This document shows, piece by piece, positions 17,109-24,672 of a stretch of DNA of 64,000 nucleotides. The notes below the pieces were generated by a model. It saw only the letters and a list, made by a program, of their open reading frames with translations, ran no database searches and was not told the origin of the DNA. Made by a program: the position numbers and the translations under genes. Origin of the DNA: CADEDH01 sp965262175 (lineage in GTDB: Bacteria; Actinomycetota; Acidimicrobiia; Acidimicrobiales; SZUA-35); contig CBDHES010000002.1 of the NCBI GenBank assembly GCA_965262175.1, forward strand, positions 434,001 to 498,000, written 5' to 3'. How positions within the stretch are numbered: position 1 is the first letter of the stretch; each line of letters starts with the position of its first letter.

Positions 17109-17114
17109 TACAGT
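17109..17114 (+). promoter_or_regulatory. Leaderless -10 element TACAGT
   Basis: TACAGT lies 7 nt before the GTG of the TetR gene at 17122. No Shine-Dalgarno sequence is present there, so a leaderless mRNA is likely. Confidence 0.55.
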
Positions 17115-17121
17115 CGGGCCC

Positions 17122-17736
17122 GTGGTTCCCGCCACCGATCCGCCGGCCGACCGGCCGCGCCCCGAACCGAGTCACCGCCGTGGACGAGCGGTCGATGAGA
17201 TGATCCTGGACGCCGCCTTCCAGACGATCGTCGACCGGGCCACGACCGACATCACCATCGACGAGGTGGCGACCGCAGCCGGCGTCGACCGGACCACGGT
17301 GTACCGCCGATGGTCGACCGCCGGCGACCTGGTCAAGACCGTCGTCGCCACCCGGGCCGCGGCGTCGCTGCCCATACCCGAGACGGGCGAGCTCCGATCC
17401 GACCTGATCCTCCTCGGCCGGCGGATCCGGGCGACCGTCTCGTCGCCGCTCGGTCGGGCCCTGTTCGGGCCCGGCCGGGCGTCCGACCCCGACCTGGAAC
17501 CGATCCGGGACGCGTTCTGGCGTCAACGGTTCGACGACGCCGCCACGATCATCGATGCCGCGGTCAAGCGGGAGGACTGCCCCCGCCCGGTCGACACCGA
17601 GCAGGTGATCGAGTACCTGGTCGGTCCGATCACGTTCCGCCTGTCCGAGCGACGTCGGCCCTACGACGATCTCGACCTGGAGCGCCTCGCCGACGTGGTC
17701 CTCGACGCCCTGGACGCAGTCCCCGCCGCCCGGTAG
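17122..17736 (+). CDS. TetR/AcrR-family transcriptional regulator
   Basis: A 204-aa regulator. The helix-turn-helix occupies about residues 30-70 (ITIDEVATAAGVDRTTVYRRWSTAGDLVKTVV), and the C-terminal ligand domain contains the TetR_C-type run with REDCPRPVDTEQVIEYLVGPITFR. It follows the SDR and ketopantoate-reductase-like genes, which are its most likely local targets, but no clear palindrome is seen before them. GTG start at 17122. Confidence 0.9.
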   Translation: MVPATDPPADRPRPEPSHRRGRAVDEMILDAAFQTIVDRATTDITIDEVATAAGVDRTTVYRRWSTAGDLVKTVVATRAAASLPIPETGELRSDLILLGRRIRATVSSPLGRALFGPGRASDPDLEPIRDAFWRQRFDDAATIIDAAVKREDCPRPVDTEQVIEYLVGPITFRLSERRRPYDDLDLERLADVVLDALDAVPAAR

Positions 17737-17749
17737 AGCGGTCGGGCGC

Positions 17750-18886
17750 TCAACAGCTGCCGCCCGACCCGTTGCGGGGGATCGACGGGTCGACGACCTC
17801 GATGTGGACGTGGGGCCACGACGCCTCACCGGTGAGGGCGTCGATCTGGGAACGGAAGGGGAACGTCGTTGCATTGGCGGCAATCGTGTCGCCCACCTCG
17901 ACCCGCTCCCCCGCCCGGACCGCCACCCCCTGCACGTGGAGGATCTTCACCTCCAGATCGGGTCGACCGTCGGGGTTGATCACCACGTAGCCGTCGCGGT
18001 ACCGGCAGTACAACACGTAGGAGCCGGCCCGGGCCACGGTGCCCGACACCGGGGACACGATGGTGGTCGACGGTTCGACCGCGATGTCGATCGCCCCCCG
18101 CAGGTCGGTGCCCCGGTTGCGGGACGCCATGGTGGTGATACGGATCGGGGCCGGATCGACGGCGACCATCGGCAGCGCGCCCGGGTGGGACGACTGGTGG
18201 AACCCGGCCCGCTCGATGACCATGGCCGGCGCAGCGACGGTGATGCCACCCACCTCGACCACCGGGATGGGGGCGTCGAGGATGTCGACCGCCCGCCCGG
18301 TCGGTCGCCCGTCGGCCAGGAAGCAGTTCCGCGGCGGCACACCGTCGGACGGGTAGCGGTGGCGGTCCACGAACTCGTCGGAGAGGGAGATGTGGAGGAC
18401 GGCACCACCGCGTGTCAGCTCGCCGATGGCCAGCAGCCCGGTCCAGTAGGTCCGGCCGATCACGTCGGCCGGACGGCGGAGCACGTTCTCGTAGATTCGT
18501 TCGACGAAGGCGACGTCGTCGAGCTGGCCGTAGCGGGCGACGAACTCGGGGCTGGTGGCGAACTGGTCGGCGATCACGTCGAGCCCGACGCAGGCGTCCC
18601 GCTCGGTGATCCAGTACAGCGCCCCACCGGCGTCGGGTTGACGACCGAAGAAGGCCCAGTAGAGCCGGAAGACCTTGGCGTGGTCGCCGGTCAGCTCCTG
18701 GTGGGCCGCCAGGGTGTCGAAGTCGAGCTCCTCGTCGGCACCGACCGCTCCGACCGGGGTGGCGAGGGTCGCCACGGTGACGAGCAGGGCGGCGAGCGTC
18801 GCCACCATCCGGCGGTCGACCGCCCATCGGCGGCCATGGGGATGGCGGCGGGAGGACTCGAACGGGGACGGGGCGGAACGCGGCAT
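17750..18886 (-). CDS. Secreted DUF4214 protein with degenerate M23 (LytM) domain
   Basis: A 378-aa protein. A signal peptide (about residues 27-49, ending PVGAVGA) is followed by a DUF4214 domain (about 55-170; AFFGRQPDAGGALYWI and NVLRRPADVIGRTYWTGLL) and a C-terminal peptidase-M23-like fold with PWHVHIEV-type ending SWPHVHIEVVDP. The first zinc ligand appears lost: the expected H-x-G-x-D reads R-G-A-I-D. It may therefore bind rather than cleave peptidoglycan. ATG at 18886 is chosen because GAGG precedes it; 73 upstream in-frame residues are discarded. Confidence 0.8.
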   Translation of the reverse strand: MPRSAPSPFESSRRHPHGRRWAVDRRMVATLAALLVTVATLATPVGAVGADEELDFDTLAAHQELTGDHAKVFRLYWAFFGRQPDAGGALYWITERDACVGLDVIADQFATSPEFVARYGQLDDVAFVERIYENVLRRPADVIGRTYWTGLLAIGELTRGGAVLHISLSDEFVDRHRYPSDGVPPRNCFLADGRPTGRAVDILDAPIPVVEVGGITVAAPAMVIERAGFHQSSHPGALPMVAVDPAPIRITTMASRNRGTDLRGAIDIAVEPSTTIVSPVSGTVARAGSYVLYCRYRDGYVVINPDGRPDLEVKILHVQGVAVRAGERVEVGDTIAANATTFPFRSQIDALTGEASWPHVHIEVVDPSIPRNGSGGSC

Positions 18887-19019
18887 GGCGACCTCATCGA
18901 CGACGACGTGGTGGAGCCCGCCCGGGCGACGGTACCCCATCGGATCCATCGGTCCGGGGACCCCGGATCTGACCGGACCGAGCCACCGACCGGCCCCGAT
19001 CGTGTGGCGTCGGCCACGT

Positions 19020-19063
19020 GTTGACACCTCGTTGACTGCCCGTTGATGCACGCCGTCGACGAT
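19020..19063 (+). promoter_or_regulatory. SARP-type promoter with three 11-bp GTTGA repeats
   Basis: GTTGACA (19020), GTTGACT (19031) and GTTGATG (19042) start exactly 11 bp apart, on one face of the helix, and a weaker GTCGGCC lies 11 bp further upstream. A possible -10 GACGAT (19058-19063) begins 9 nt after the last repeat. A conventional reading, TTGACA (19021) with 17 nt to TGATGC (19044), also exists. Promoters bound by SARP regulators show just this arrangement, and a SARP-domain gene is the next gene but one. Confidence 0.6.
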
Positions 19064-19091
19064 GGGGTTGCACCAACAGGAGGGGGAAATC

Positions 19092-19718
19092 ATGAGGAGC
19101 GCCATCGATGCGCTGAGCGTGTACGTCTACGCCCGGGACGTGCTCGCCGAATCTGGCCTTCGGGCCCATCTCGCCGAGGTTCGGGAGGTGACGATCGAGG
19201 ACTGCCCCGGTCGGGCCGACGTCGCCATCGTCGCCACCCAGGAGATCGACGCCGCCCTGGCCGACAAGGTGGGACAGCTCCGGACGGTCGGCTGCGGCCG
19301 GGTCGTCGTGGTGGCGGCGAAGATCGAGGCCGAGGCCCTGCCCCGTCTGCTCGAGATCGGAGCGTCGGGGGTGATCCGGGCCAGCGAGGTGACCGCCGGA
19401 CGGCTGGCCGAGGCCACCCGGGCCGCAGCGACCGGCGGTGGGAGCCTGCCGGCCGACCTGATCGGCCAGTTGCTCCGCTCCGTGCGCCGGGGGCCAACCG
19501 CGCTGTCGTGCCCGTCGGCCACCGTCCACCGGCTCAACGAGCGGGAGGAGGCGGTGGTCCGGTTGCTGGCCGATGGGTACGACACCAACCAGATCGCCGA
19601 GGAGCTCCACTACTCGGAGCGGACGATCAAGGCGGTCGTCCACGGCATCATTCGCCGGTTGGGACTCCGCAACCGTCCCCATGCGGTGGCCTACGCCCTG
19701 CGGCACGGCCTGATCTGA
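19092..19718 (+). CDS. LuxR-family regulator with pseudo-receiver domain
   Basis: A 208-aa protein with a CheY-like N-terminal fold (about residues 1-115) and a C-terminal LuxR/GerE helix-turn-helix (LNEREEAVVRLLADGYDTNQIAEELHYSERTIKAVVHGIIRRLGL). The acidic pocket is eroded: the position of the phosphorylated Asp reads ADVAIVA without an Asp in place, so phosphorylation is doubtful. ATG at 19092 has AGGAGGGGG upstream; a start at 19062 is rejected. It is convergent with the SARP gene, with 10 nt between stops. Confidence 0.85.
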   Translation: MRSAIDALSVYVYARDVLAESGLRAHLAEVREVTIEDCPGRADVAIVATQEIDAALADKVGQLRTVGCGRVVVVAAKIEAEALPRLLEIGASGVIRASEVTAGRLAEATRAAATGGGSLPADLIGQLLRSVRRGPTALSCPSATVHRLNEREEAVVRLLADGYDTNQIAEELHYSERTIKAVVHGIIRRLGLRNRPHAVAYALRHGLI

Positions 19719-19728
19719 TGGCCGGCGG

Positions 19729-21492
19729 TCAGGCCCCGACCTGGACGACCAGCCGCTCGTAGCGGGCCCGGAGCTGGCTGGCGACCAACGGGGCCGACGC
19801 CGCTTCGGCCATCTCGATCGCCCGGAGCCACTGCCGGTCGCTTCGACTGGCCAGCGCCAGCAAGCGGGGCAACAGGTGGAGCAATCGCGAGCGGGGCCGG
19901 GCGCTTCCTCGATCGAGGAGGGCCTCGACGGCCCGCTCCCATCGCTCGTCGAGCTCCCATCGGGCATCGTCCACCCAGGTCGCCGAGCAGGCGGCACCGA
20001 GCACCGGGCCCCGCTGCAGGTCGAGGCACGACTCGATGACCCGGATCGCTGCGGTCAGGCTCCCCTCCCCCCGGAGCGCCGCCTCGGCGTCGGCCAGGCG
20101 GGACCGCAGGACGGCGAGGTCGGACCGGGTGTCGCCGGTGTCGAGGCGGAACCGGTCGTTGTGGCGGATGATCGAGACGGTCGGCGCGCCAGCCTCGAGG
20201 ACCCGCCGGATCGCCGAGATGGCCGTGGCCAGTCGCCGGTTGCCGGCGGCCGGGTCGGCCTCGGGCCAGAACCACACGAGGAGCTGGTCGCGGGCCACCC
20301 ACCCCGGCGCCCGGAGGGCCAACGCCTGGAGGATCGCCAGGTGTTGGGGTCGGAGGTCGTCGCACTCGTCGCCGAGGCGACCGAGCCGGAACCGGCCGGT
20401 CAGAAGCAGGAGCGGTTCGTCCGGGGCATCGCCGGACTCCGGCACCGGATCGGGGACCGGTACCAGCGAGGGTCGGGATCGAGCCCGCTCGTCGTCGACC
20501 GGATCACCGCCGGGAGCCGGGTCCGGGGCAGGATGACCGGTCGGCGTCGGGGCGAGCTCGGGGTCGGGCACGGCGATGCCGACCGCTCGGGCCAGGAACG
20601 GGTGAAGGGCCAGTTCGCCGGCGGTGCCGGTCGAACACAGCAGGCCCCGATCGTGAAGGAGTTCGACGGCGCCCGGCGGCGCATCCGACGGCTGCTCCGG
20701 GCCACGACCCCAGTCGGGTTGGTCGGCGCGAACGACCCCTCGCCGGGCGACCCAACGCGCCCCCTCGACCAGCTCGTCGCCGAGCGGGGCGACCACCTCC
20801 TCGGCGACGTAGCGGCGCAACCCGGGACACGCCTGCCACGGGTCGGCGAGAACCGCCGTACTCTCGCCGGGGTGGGCGCCGACGACCCGACCGACGAGCC
20901 GGAGAGCGGCGGCCCACCCGCCGGTGGTCGCCGTCAGCGCCACGACCTCGTCGCTGGTGAGGGGCGAGGCCCACTCGGTGGCGACCAGCCGCTCGACCTC
21001 CTCGACCCGAAACCGGAGATCCTGCCCCGTCAGGGCGACGGTGTCGGGGGCGACGTCGAGCGCGGCCAGGGCGAGGCCGTCGCTCCACCGACCGGCGACG
21101 ATCAGCCGCCATCCGGGCGGAAGCCGCCGACCGACGGCCCCGATGATCGCTCCTCCGCCACTCCCGGCGAGGTGGTGAGCATCGTCGATCACCACCAGCC
21201 GGGGGGCGCCCTCGGCGACCTCCAGACGGCCGTCGACCCACCGGAGCGCGCCGTCGGTGGCCCCGTCGATCGCTCGGGCCAGACGCCGCTCGTCGCGGTC
21301 GTGCTCGTCGACATCGAGCCACGACACCGGCCCGCCCCACTCGGCGGCGAGCTGGGCGGCCAGCGTCGTCTTCCCCGCCCCCGCCGGCGCGAAGACGGTG
21401 ACGACGGCGGCGTCGGCGTCGGCCACCGTGGCCAGGAGCCGGGGCCTGGCCAGGCCGAGCCGGCGTGCGGAAGCGGTTGCCCGTACGGACAT
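19729..21492 (-). CDS. AAA-ATPase/SARP-type transcriptional regulator
   Basis: A 587-aa regulator. Residues 1-320 are a MalT/STAND-like ATPase with Walker A APAGAGKT (35-42) and Walker B RLVVIDDAHHL near 90. After a Pro/Asp-rich linker (about 325-365) comes an OmpR-type winged helix (LRPQHLAILQALALRAPGWVARDQLL to AISAIRRVLE), then a BTAD-like helical region to about residue 560. This order, ATPase first and DNA-binding domain in the middle, is inverted relative to classical SARPs. ATG at 21492 is chosen; an in-frame GTG at 21543 is possible. A likely target is the 11-bp-repeat promoter at 19020. Confidence 0.82.
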   Translation of the reverse strand: MSVRATASARRLGLARPRLLATVADADAAVVTVFAPAGAGKTTLAAQLAAEWGGPVSWLDVDEHDRDERRLARAIDGATDGALRWVDGRLEVAEGAPRLVVIDDAHHLAGSGGGAIIGAVGRRLPPGWRLIVAGRWSDGLALAALDVAPDTVALTGQDLRFRVEEVERLVATEWASPLTSDEVVALTATTGGWAAALRLVGRVVGAHPGESTAVLADPWQACPGLRRYVAEEVVAPLGDELVEGARWVARRGVVRADQPDWGRGPEQPSDAPPGAVELLHDRGLLCSTGTAGELALHPFLARAVGIAVPDPELAPTPTGHPAPDPAPGGDPVDDERARSRPSLVPVPDPVPESGDAPDEPLLLLTGRFRLGRLGDECDDLRPQHLAILQALALRAPGWVARDQLLVWFWPEADPAAGNRRLATAISAIRRVLEAGAPTVSIIRHNDRFRLDTGDTRSDLAVLRSRLADAEAALRGEGSLTAAIRVIESCLDLQRGPVLGAACSATWVDDARWELDERWERAVEALLDRGSARPRSRLLHLLPRLLALASRSDRQWLRAIEMAEAASAPLVASQLRARYERLVVQVGA

Positions 21493-21575
21493 GTCTCCAG
21501 CTTGGACGGCTCCCGACCGGGTCGTCTGCCGAAGTTTCCGCACGTGGGAAGGTCACAGCTCCCACCCGCCCCGCA

Positions 21576-21598
21576 TCCCGAGCCAGCGATGCTCGGGA
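21576..21598 (-). terminator. Stem-loop after the orphan binding-protein gene
   Basis: TCCCGAGC (21576-21583) and GCTCGGGA (21591-21598) form an 8-bp stem with a 7-nt loop, 23 nt after the stop of the binding-protein gene. No T-run follows. Confidence 0.5.
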
Positions 21599-21620
21599 CG
21601 CAGGGCGGCGGTTGTGGGGG

Positions 21621-23237
21621 CTAGCTACAGCCGCCGTCACCCCAGGAGCAGTTGGGCGACGAGCCGTCGAGGTCGACGATGCCGCCCTCCTGGATCCACG
21701 ACTCGTTCCCCGCGTCATAGCGGCTGAAGTCGGACCCTTCGATGTAGTACGCGTCGTCGTTGCCGTTGACGCCGTAGTTGATGCCTTCGATCAGGGCCGG
21801 ATGATCGGCCTGGAAGGACCGGCTGGCCAGGATCAGGTTGGTCCTGGTCAGTCCGTCCGGCAGGTCGGCGGCGATACGCAGCACCTCGACCGCCTGCCAG
21901 GCGAACGCGGCGAACCCGGTGAAGTACAGTCCGACGTTCACGTCGAGGTCGGCGGCCTCGAGGGTGGCGTTGGCCCACTGGATGTAGGGGTCATCGGCGT
22001 ACTGGGGATCGGTGTTGACCTTGATACCACCGCCGACGATCAGCCAGTCATTGGCCGCCTGACCGGCCGGGATCATGAACGCGTTGGGGTCCTTGCACAC
22101 CGACGGCGCGAAGAGGACCGTGTCCCCGTCGTTCATGCCGTTGTTGCCGGCCTCCTGAACGGCCAGCAGGCACGGGTTGCCGGCCGTCATCGAGATGAAG
22201 ACATCGGCCCCCTCGGCGGCGATCGTCGTCATCTCGTTGGTGACGGTCGGAGCCGCCGGGTCATGGCGGACCGGGATGAACTCGGCGACGACGTCGGGGT
22301 TCGCCTCGACGAAGGCTTCCATACCCTGCTCGTAAGCGAGGCCGAAGTCGTTGTCGATCACCAGGGCCGACACGGTGACCGGCAACTGGTCGGCCATGTT
22401 CTCCCGGATCCAGGCCCCCCACAGGATGGCCTCGGTGGCGTACGACATCTGGTTGCCGGTCGTCCATGGGTGATCGACCGGATCGCCCCACGCCGGGTGG
22501 CCGGTGGCCACGAACAGGTGGGGGATGCAGTTCTCGTTCAGGGTGTCGTAGACCGCCAGGGTGTTGGGCGAGCCGATCGTGTGGAAGAAGAACGGCTTCT
22601 CGGTCTGAAGCAACTCGTCGACCAGCTCGATCGTCTGGGCAGCCACGTAGCCGTCGTCGCGGCGGAGCAGCTGGATCGGGATCCCGTCGATGCCGCCGTG
22701 GGTGTCGTTGACGTAGTCGAGGTAGACCTCCCAGCCGATGCCCATGTTGCCGTAGGCCGCCAGGTTGCCCGACTGGACGCCGGGGTGACCGATCTTGATC
22801 GTGTCACCGATGCCCTCGGTGTCGCTCCAGTCGCCCGGACACTGGGTCATGTCGATCTCGAAGCCGGCCGGGCCCCGGAGCACGTTGTCGTCGCCGACGC
22901 CGTACTCGCCGGCCTCGATGGCCGCGGTCAGCTCGTCGACGATCCCCTGGCGATTGGCCGCCCACTCCGCCTCCAGCTCCGTGATGTCGCTCGCCGTCGA
23001 CCCCTGGTCGCTGTCGTCATCGCCCGACTCGTCGGCGGCGTCGGCAACGGCGTCGGCCGCTGCGTCCTCATCGACCGCGCCCCCCTCCTGGCCCGCATCC
23101 TCGCCGGTCTCGACCCCGTCGGAGCCAGCATCGTCATCGTCGGATCCGCCGCAGGCGGCGGCGATCATCGCCAGTGCGCACCACAACGCCAACCAACGGC
23201 GCGCCTGGCGCGCCCAGCCATCGGAACGACTCATCAT
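21621..23237 (-). CDS. Orphan Liv-type ABC substrate-binding lipoprotein
   Basis: A 538-aa paralogue of the protein at 2801-4375, with a lipobox I-A-A-A-C, an acidic tether of about 65 residues and the same type 1 binding fold. Both end in a SPNC/SANC-W-x-D-x-GC type Cys-pair tail. No permease or ATPase gene is next to it, so it probably delivers ligand to the liv system at 0.7-8.4 kb. ATG at 23237 has GGGGGAAGAG upstream; an adjacent ATG at 23234 is an alternative. Own promoter region with two palindromes suggests separate regulation. Confidence 0.92.
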   Translation of the reverse strand: MMSRSDGWARQARRWLALWCALAMIAAACGGSDDDDAGSDGVETGEDAGQEGGAVDEDAAADAVADAADESGDDDSDQGSTASDITELEAEWAANRQGIVDELTAAIEAGEYGVGDDNVLRGPAGFEIDMTQCPGDWSDTEGIGDTIKIGHPGVQSGNLAAYGNMGIGWEVYLDYVNDTHGGIDGIPIQLLRRDDGYVAAQTIELVDELLQTEKPFFFHTIGSPNTLAVYDTLNENCIPHLFVATGHPAWGDPVDHPWTTGNQMSYATEAILWGAWIRENMADQLPVTVSALVIDNDFGLAYEQGMEAFVEANPDVVAEFIPVRHDPAAPTVTNEMTTIAAEGADVFISMTAGNPCLLAVQEAGNNGMNDGDTVLFAPSVCKDPNAFMIPAGQAANDWLIVGGGIKVNTDPQYADDPYIQWANATLEAADLDVNVGLYFTGFAAFAWQAVEVLRIAADLPDGLTRTNLILASRSFQADHPALIEGINYGVNGNDDAYYIEGSDFSRYDAGNESWIQEGGIVDLDGSSPNCSWGDGGCS

Positions 23238-23257
23238 TGCTCTTCCCCCTTGATCGA

Positions 23258-23277
23258 GATGTGACTGACGCCACATC
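23258..23277. promoter_or_regulatory. Inverted repeat in leader of binding-protein gene
   Basis: GATGTG-N8-CACATC is a perfect 6-bp dyad 20 nt upstream of the ATG at 23237. It lies between the putative -10 and the start codon, where a repressor or an RNA hairpin could act. Confidence 0.45.
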
Positions 23278-23278
23278 A

Positions 23279-23304
23279 CCTCTGGCAACGCTAGCCGCCA
23301 GAGG
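23279..23304. promoter_or_regulatory. Operator-like palindrome around a -10 element
   Basis: CCTCTGGC (23279-23286) and GCCAGAGG (23297-23304) are perfect 8-bp arms separated by 10 nt. The spacer holds TAGCGT on the minus strand (23293-23288), the best -10 candidate for the binding-protein gene. A protein bound to these arms would cover the promoter. Confidence 0.55.
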
Positions 23305-23361
23305 CCGGCCGGCAAAAGGGGCTGCCACCCGGTCGAGATGATCGGGGGGTCGACCCCCGGG

Positions 23362-23367
23362 TACCTT
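23362..23367 (+). promoter_or_regulatory. Leaderless -10 element TACCTT
   Basis: TACCTT lies 6 nt before the GTG at 23374 of the acyl-CoA dehydrogenase gene, where no Shine-Dalgarno sequence is visible. It supports the GTG over the upstream ATG at 23338. Confidence 0.55.
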
Positions 23368-23373
23368 GGCCGG

Positions 23374-24519
23374 GTGGCCACGATCTACGACGAGACCCAC
23401 GACCTCTTCCGACAGAGCTTCCGGGCGTTCGCCGAAGCCGAGCTGAAGCCGAACGTCGACGCCTGGGAGACGGCCGGGATCATGGATCGGTCGGTCTACG
23501 CCGAGGCCGGCAAGCACGGCTTCGTCGGCATGGCCGTTCCGGAAGCGCACGGCGGCGGAGGCACCGACGACTTCCGATTCAACGCCGTGATCGCCGAGGA
23601 GCTGGCCTACGCCGGCGTCGGAGGCGGTGGCTTGGGGTTGACCCTCCACAACGACATCACCACGCCCTACTTCGTCGAGTACTGCAACGAGGAGCAAGCG
23701 GCCAGATGGCTCCCCGGCATCGCCTCTGGCGACCTGATCACGGCCATCGCCATGACCGAGCCCGGCACCGGGTCCGACCTCGCCGCCGTCGCCACCACGG
23801 CCGTCCGGGACGGTGACGAGTACGTCCTCAACGGCGCCAAGACGTTCATCACCAACGGCATCAACTCCGACCTGGTGATCGTGGTGGCCAAGACCGATCC
23901 CGACGCCGGCCACAAAGGGATGTCGCTGCTGGTCGTGGAGCGGGGGATGCCGGGCTTCGAGCGAGGTCGCAACCTCGACAAGATCGGCCAGCACTCGGCC
24001 GACACCGCCGAGCTGTTCTTCGCCGATGTCCGGGTGCCGGCCGGCAACGTGCTGGGCGAGGTGGGCCGGGGTTTCGAGTACCTCTCGTTCAACCTGGCCC
24101 AGGAACGGCTGTCGATCGGGGTGTTCGGGCTGGCGGCGGCCGAGGCGGCCCTCGGCTGGGCCGTCGACTACGTGAAGGAGCGGACGGCGTTCGGCCAGCC
24201 CATCGCCGCCTTCCAGAACACCAAGTTCGTGTTGGCCGAGGTGGCGACCGAGATCGAGGTGACCCGACCCTTCATCGAGCAGTCGATCACCAAGCTCAAC
24301 GCCGGCGAGCTGACGCCGTCGGTGGCGGCCATGGCCAAGCTCTGGGGGACCGAGCTCCAGCAGCGGGTCACCGATCGTTGCCTCCAGCTCTTCGGCGGCT
24401 ACGGCTACATGACCGAGTACCCGATCGCCCGGGCGTACGCCGACGCTCGGATCACCACGATCTACGGCGGGACGTCGGAGATCATGAAGACCATCATCGC
24501 CAAGGACGTGCTGACGTAG
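23374..24519 (+). CDS. Acyl-CoA dehydrogenase
   Basis: A 381-aa flavoprotein of fatty-acid or branched-chain beta-oxidation. Signature AIAMTEPGTGSDLAAVATTA (FAD/substrate contact) is near residue 125, and the C-terminal signature QLFGGYGYMTEYPIARAYAD near 340. The short-chain-type catalytic Glu before GTSEI is Gly here (YGGTSEI), so the base is more likely the Glu in AQERL, as in the long-chain/isovaleryl subgroup. It transfers electrons to ETF. GTG at 23374 is chosen from the TACCTT element 6 nt upstream. Confidence 0.93.
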   Translation: MATIYDETHDLFRQSFRAFAEAELKPNVDAWETAGIMDRSVYAEAGKHGFVGMAVPEAHGGGGTDDFRFNAVIAEELAYAGVGGGGLGLTLHNDITTPYFVEYCNEEQAARWLPGIASGDLITAIAMTEPGTGSDLAAVATTAVRDGDEYVLNGAKTFITNGINSDLVIVVAKTDPDAGHKGMSLLVVERGMPGFERGRNLDKIGQHSADTAELFFADVRVPAGNVLGEVGRGFEYLSFNLAQERLSIGVFGLAAAEAALGWAVDYVKERTAFGQPIAAFQNTKFVLAEVATEIEVTRPFIEQSITKLNAGELTPSVAAMAKLWGTELQQRVTDRCLQLFGGYGYMTEYPIARAYADARITTIYGGTSEIMKTIIAKDVLT

Positions 24520-24588
24520 GACGTTCCCGCTGACCGAAGGAATATCGGGCGCGGCGACTCACGGGTTCGTTACGTCGGCCCGAAACAC

Positions 24589-24616
24589 TTGACGTGATGC
24601 CTTGCCACTTTAGGGG
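24589..24616 (+). promoter_or_regulatory. Possible promoter of the propeller lipoprotein gene
   Basis: TTGACG (24589-24594), 16 nt, TAGGGG (24611-24616). The -35 is good and the -10 poor. The rest of the 153-nt gap after the acyl-CoA dehydrogenase gene shows nothing else. Confidence 0.35.
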
Positions 24617-24672
24617 CTGGGTCGCAGTGGCTACGGTCCCAGGAGGACGAGCGGCGGAGCAGGGCGAGAGAC

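Noticed and set aside
15634..17883. 749-codon minus-strand frame across SDR, ketopantoate reductase and TetR genes
   Set aside because: It spans three well-supported plus-strand genes and shows only low-complexity residues.
24520..24672. Possible small gene or RNA in the gap before the propeller lipoprotein
   Set aside because: Only a weak promoter-like pair is seen. There is no stable long hairpin and no ORF with a ribosome-binding site.
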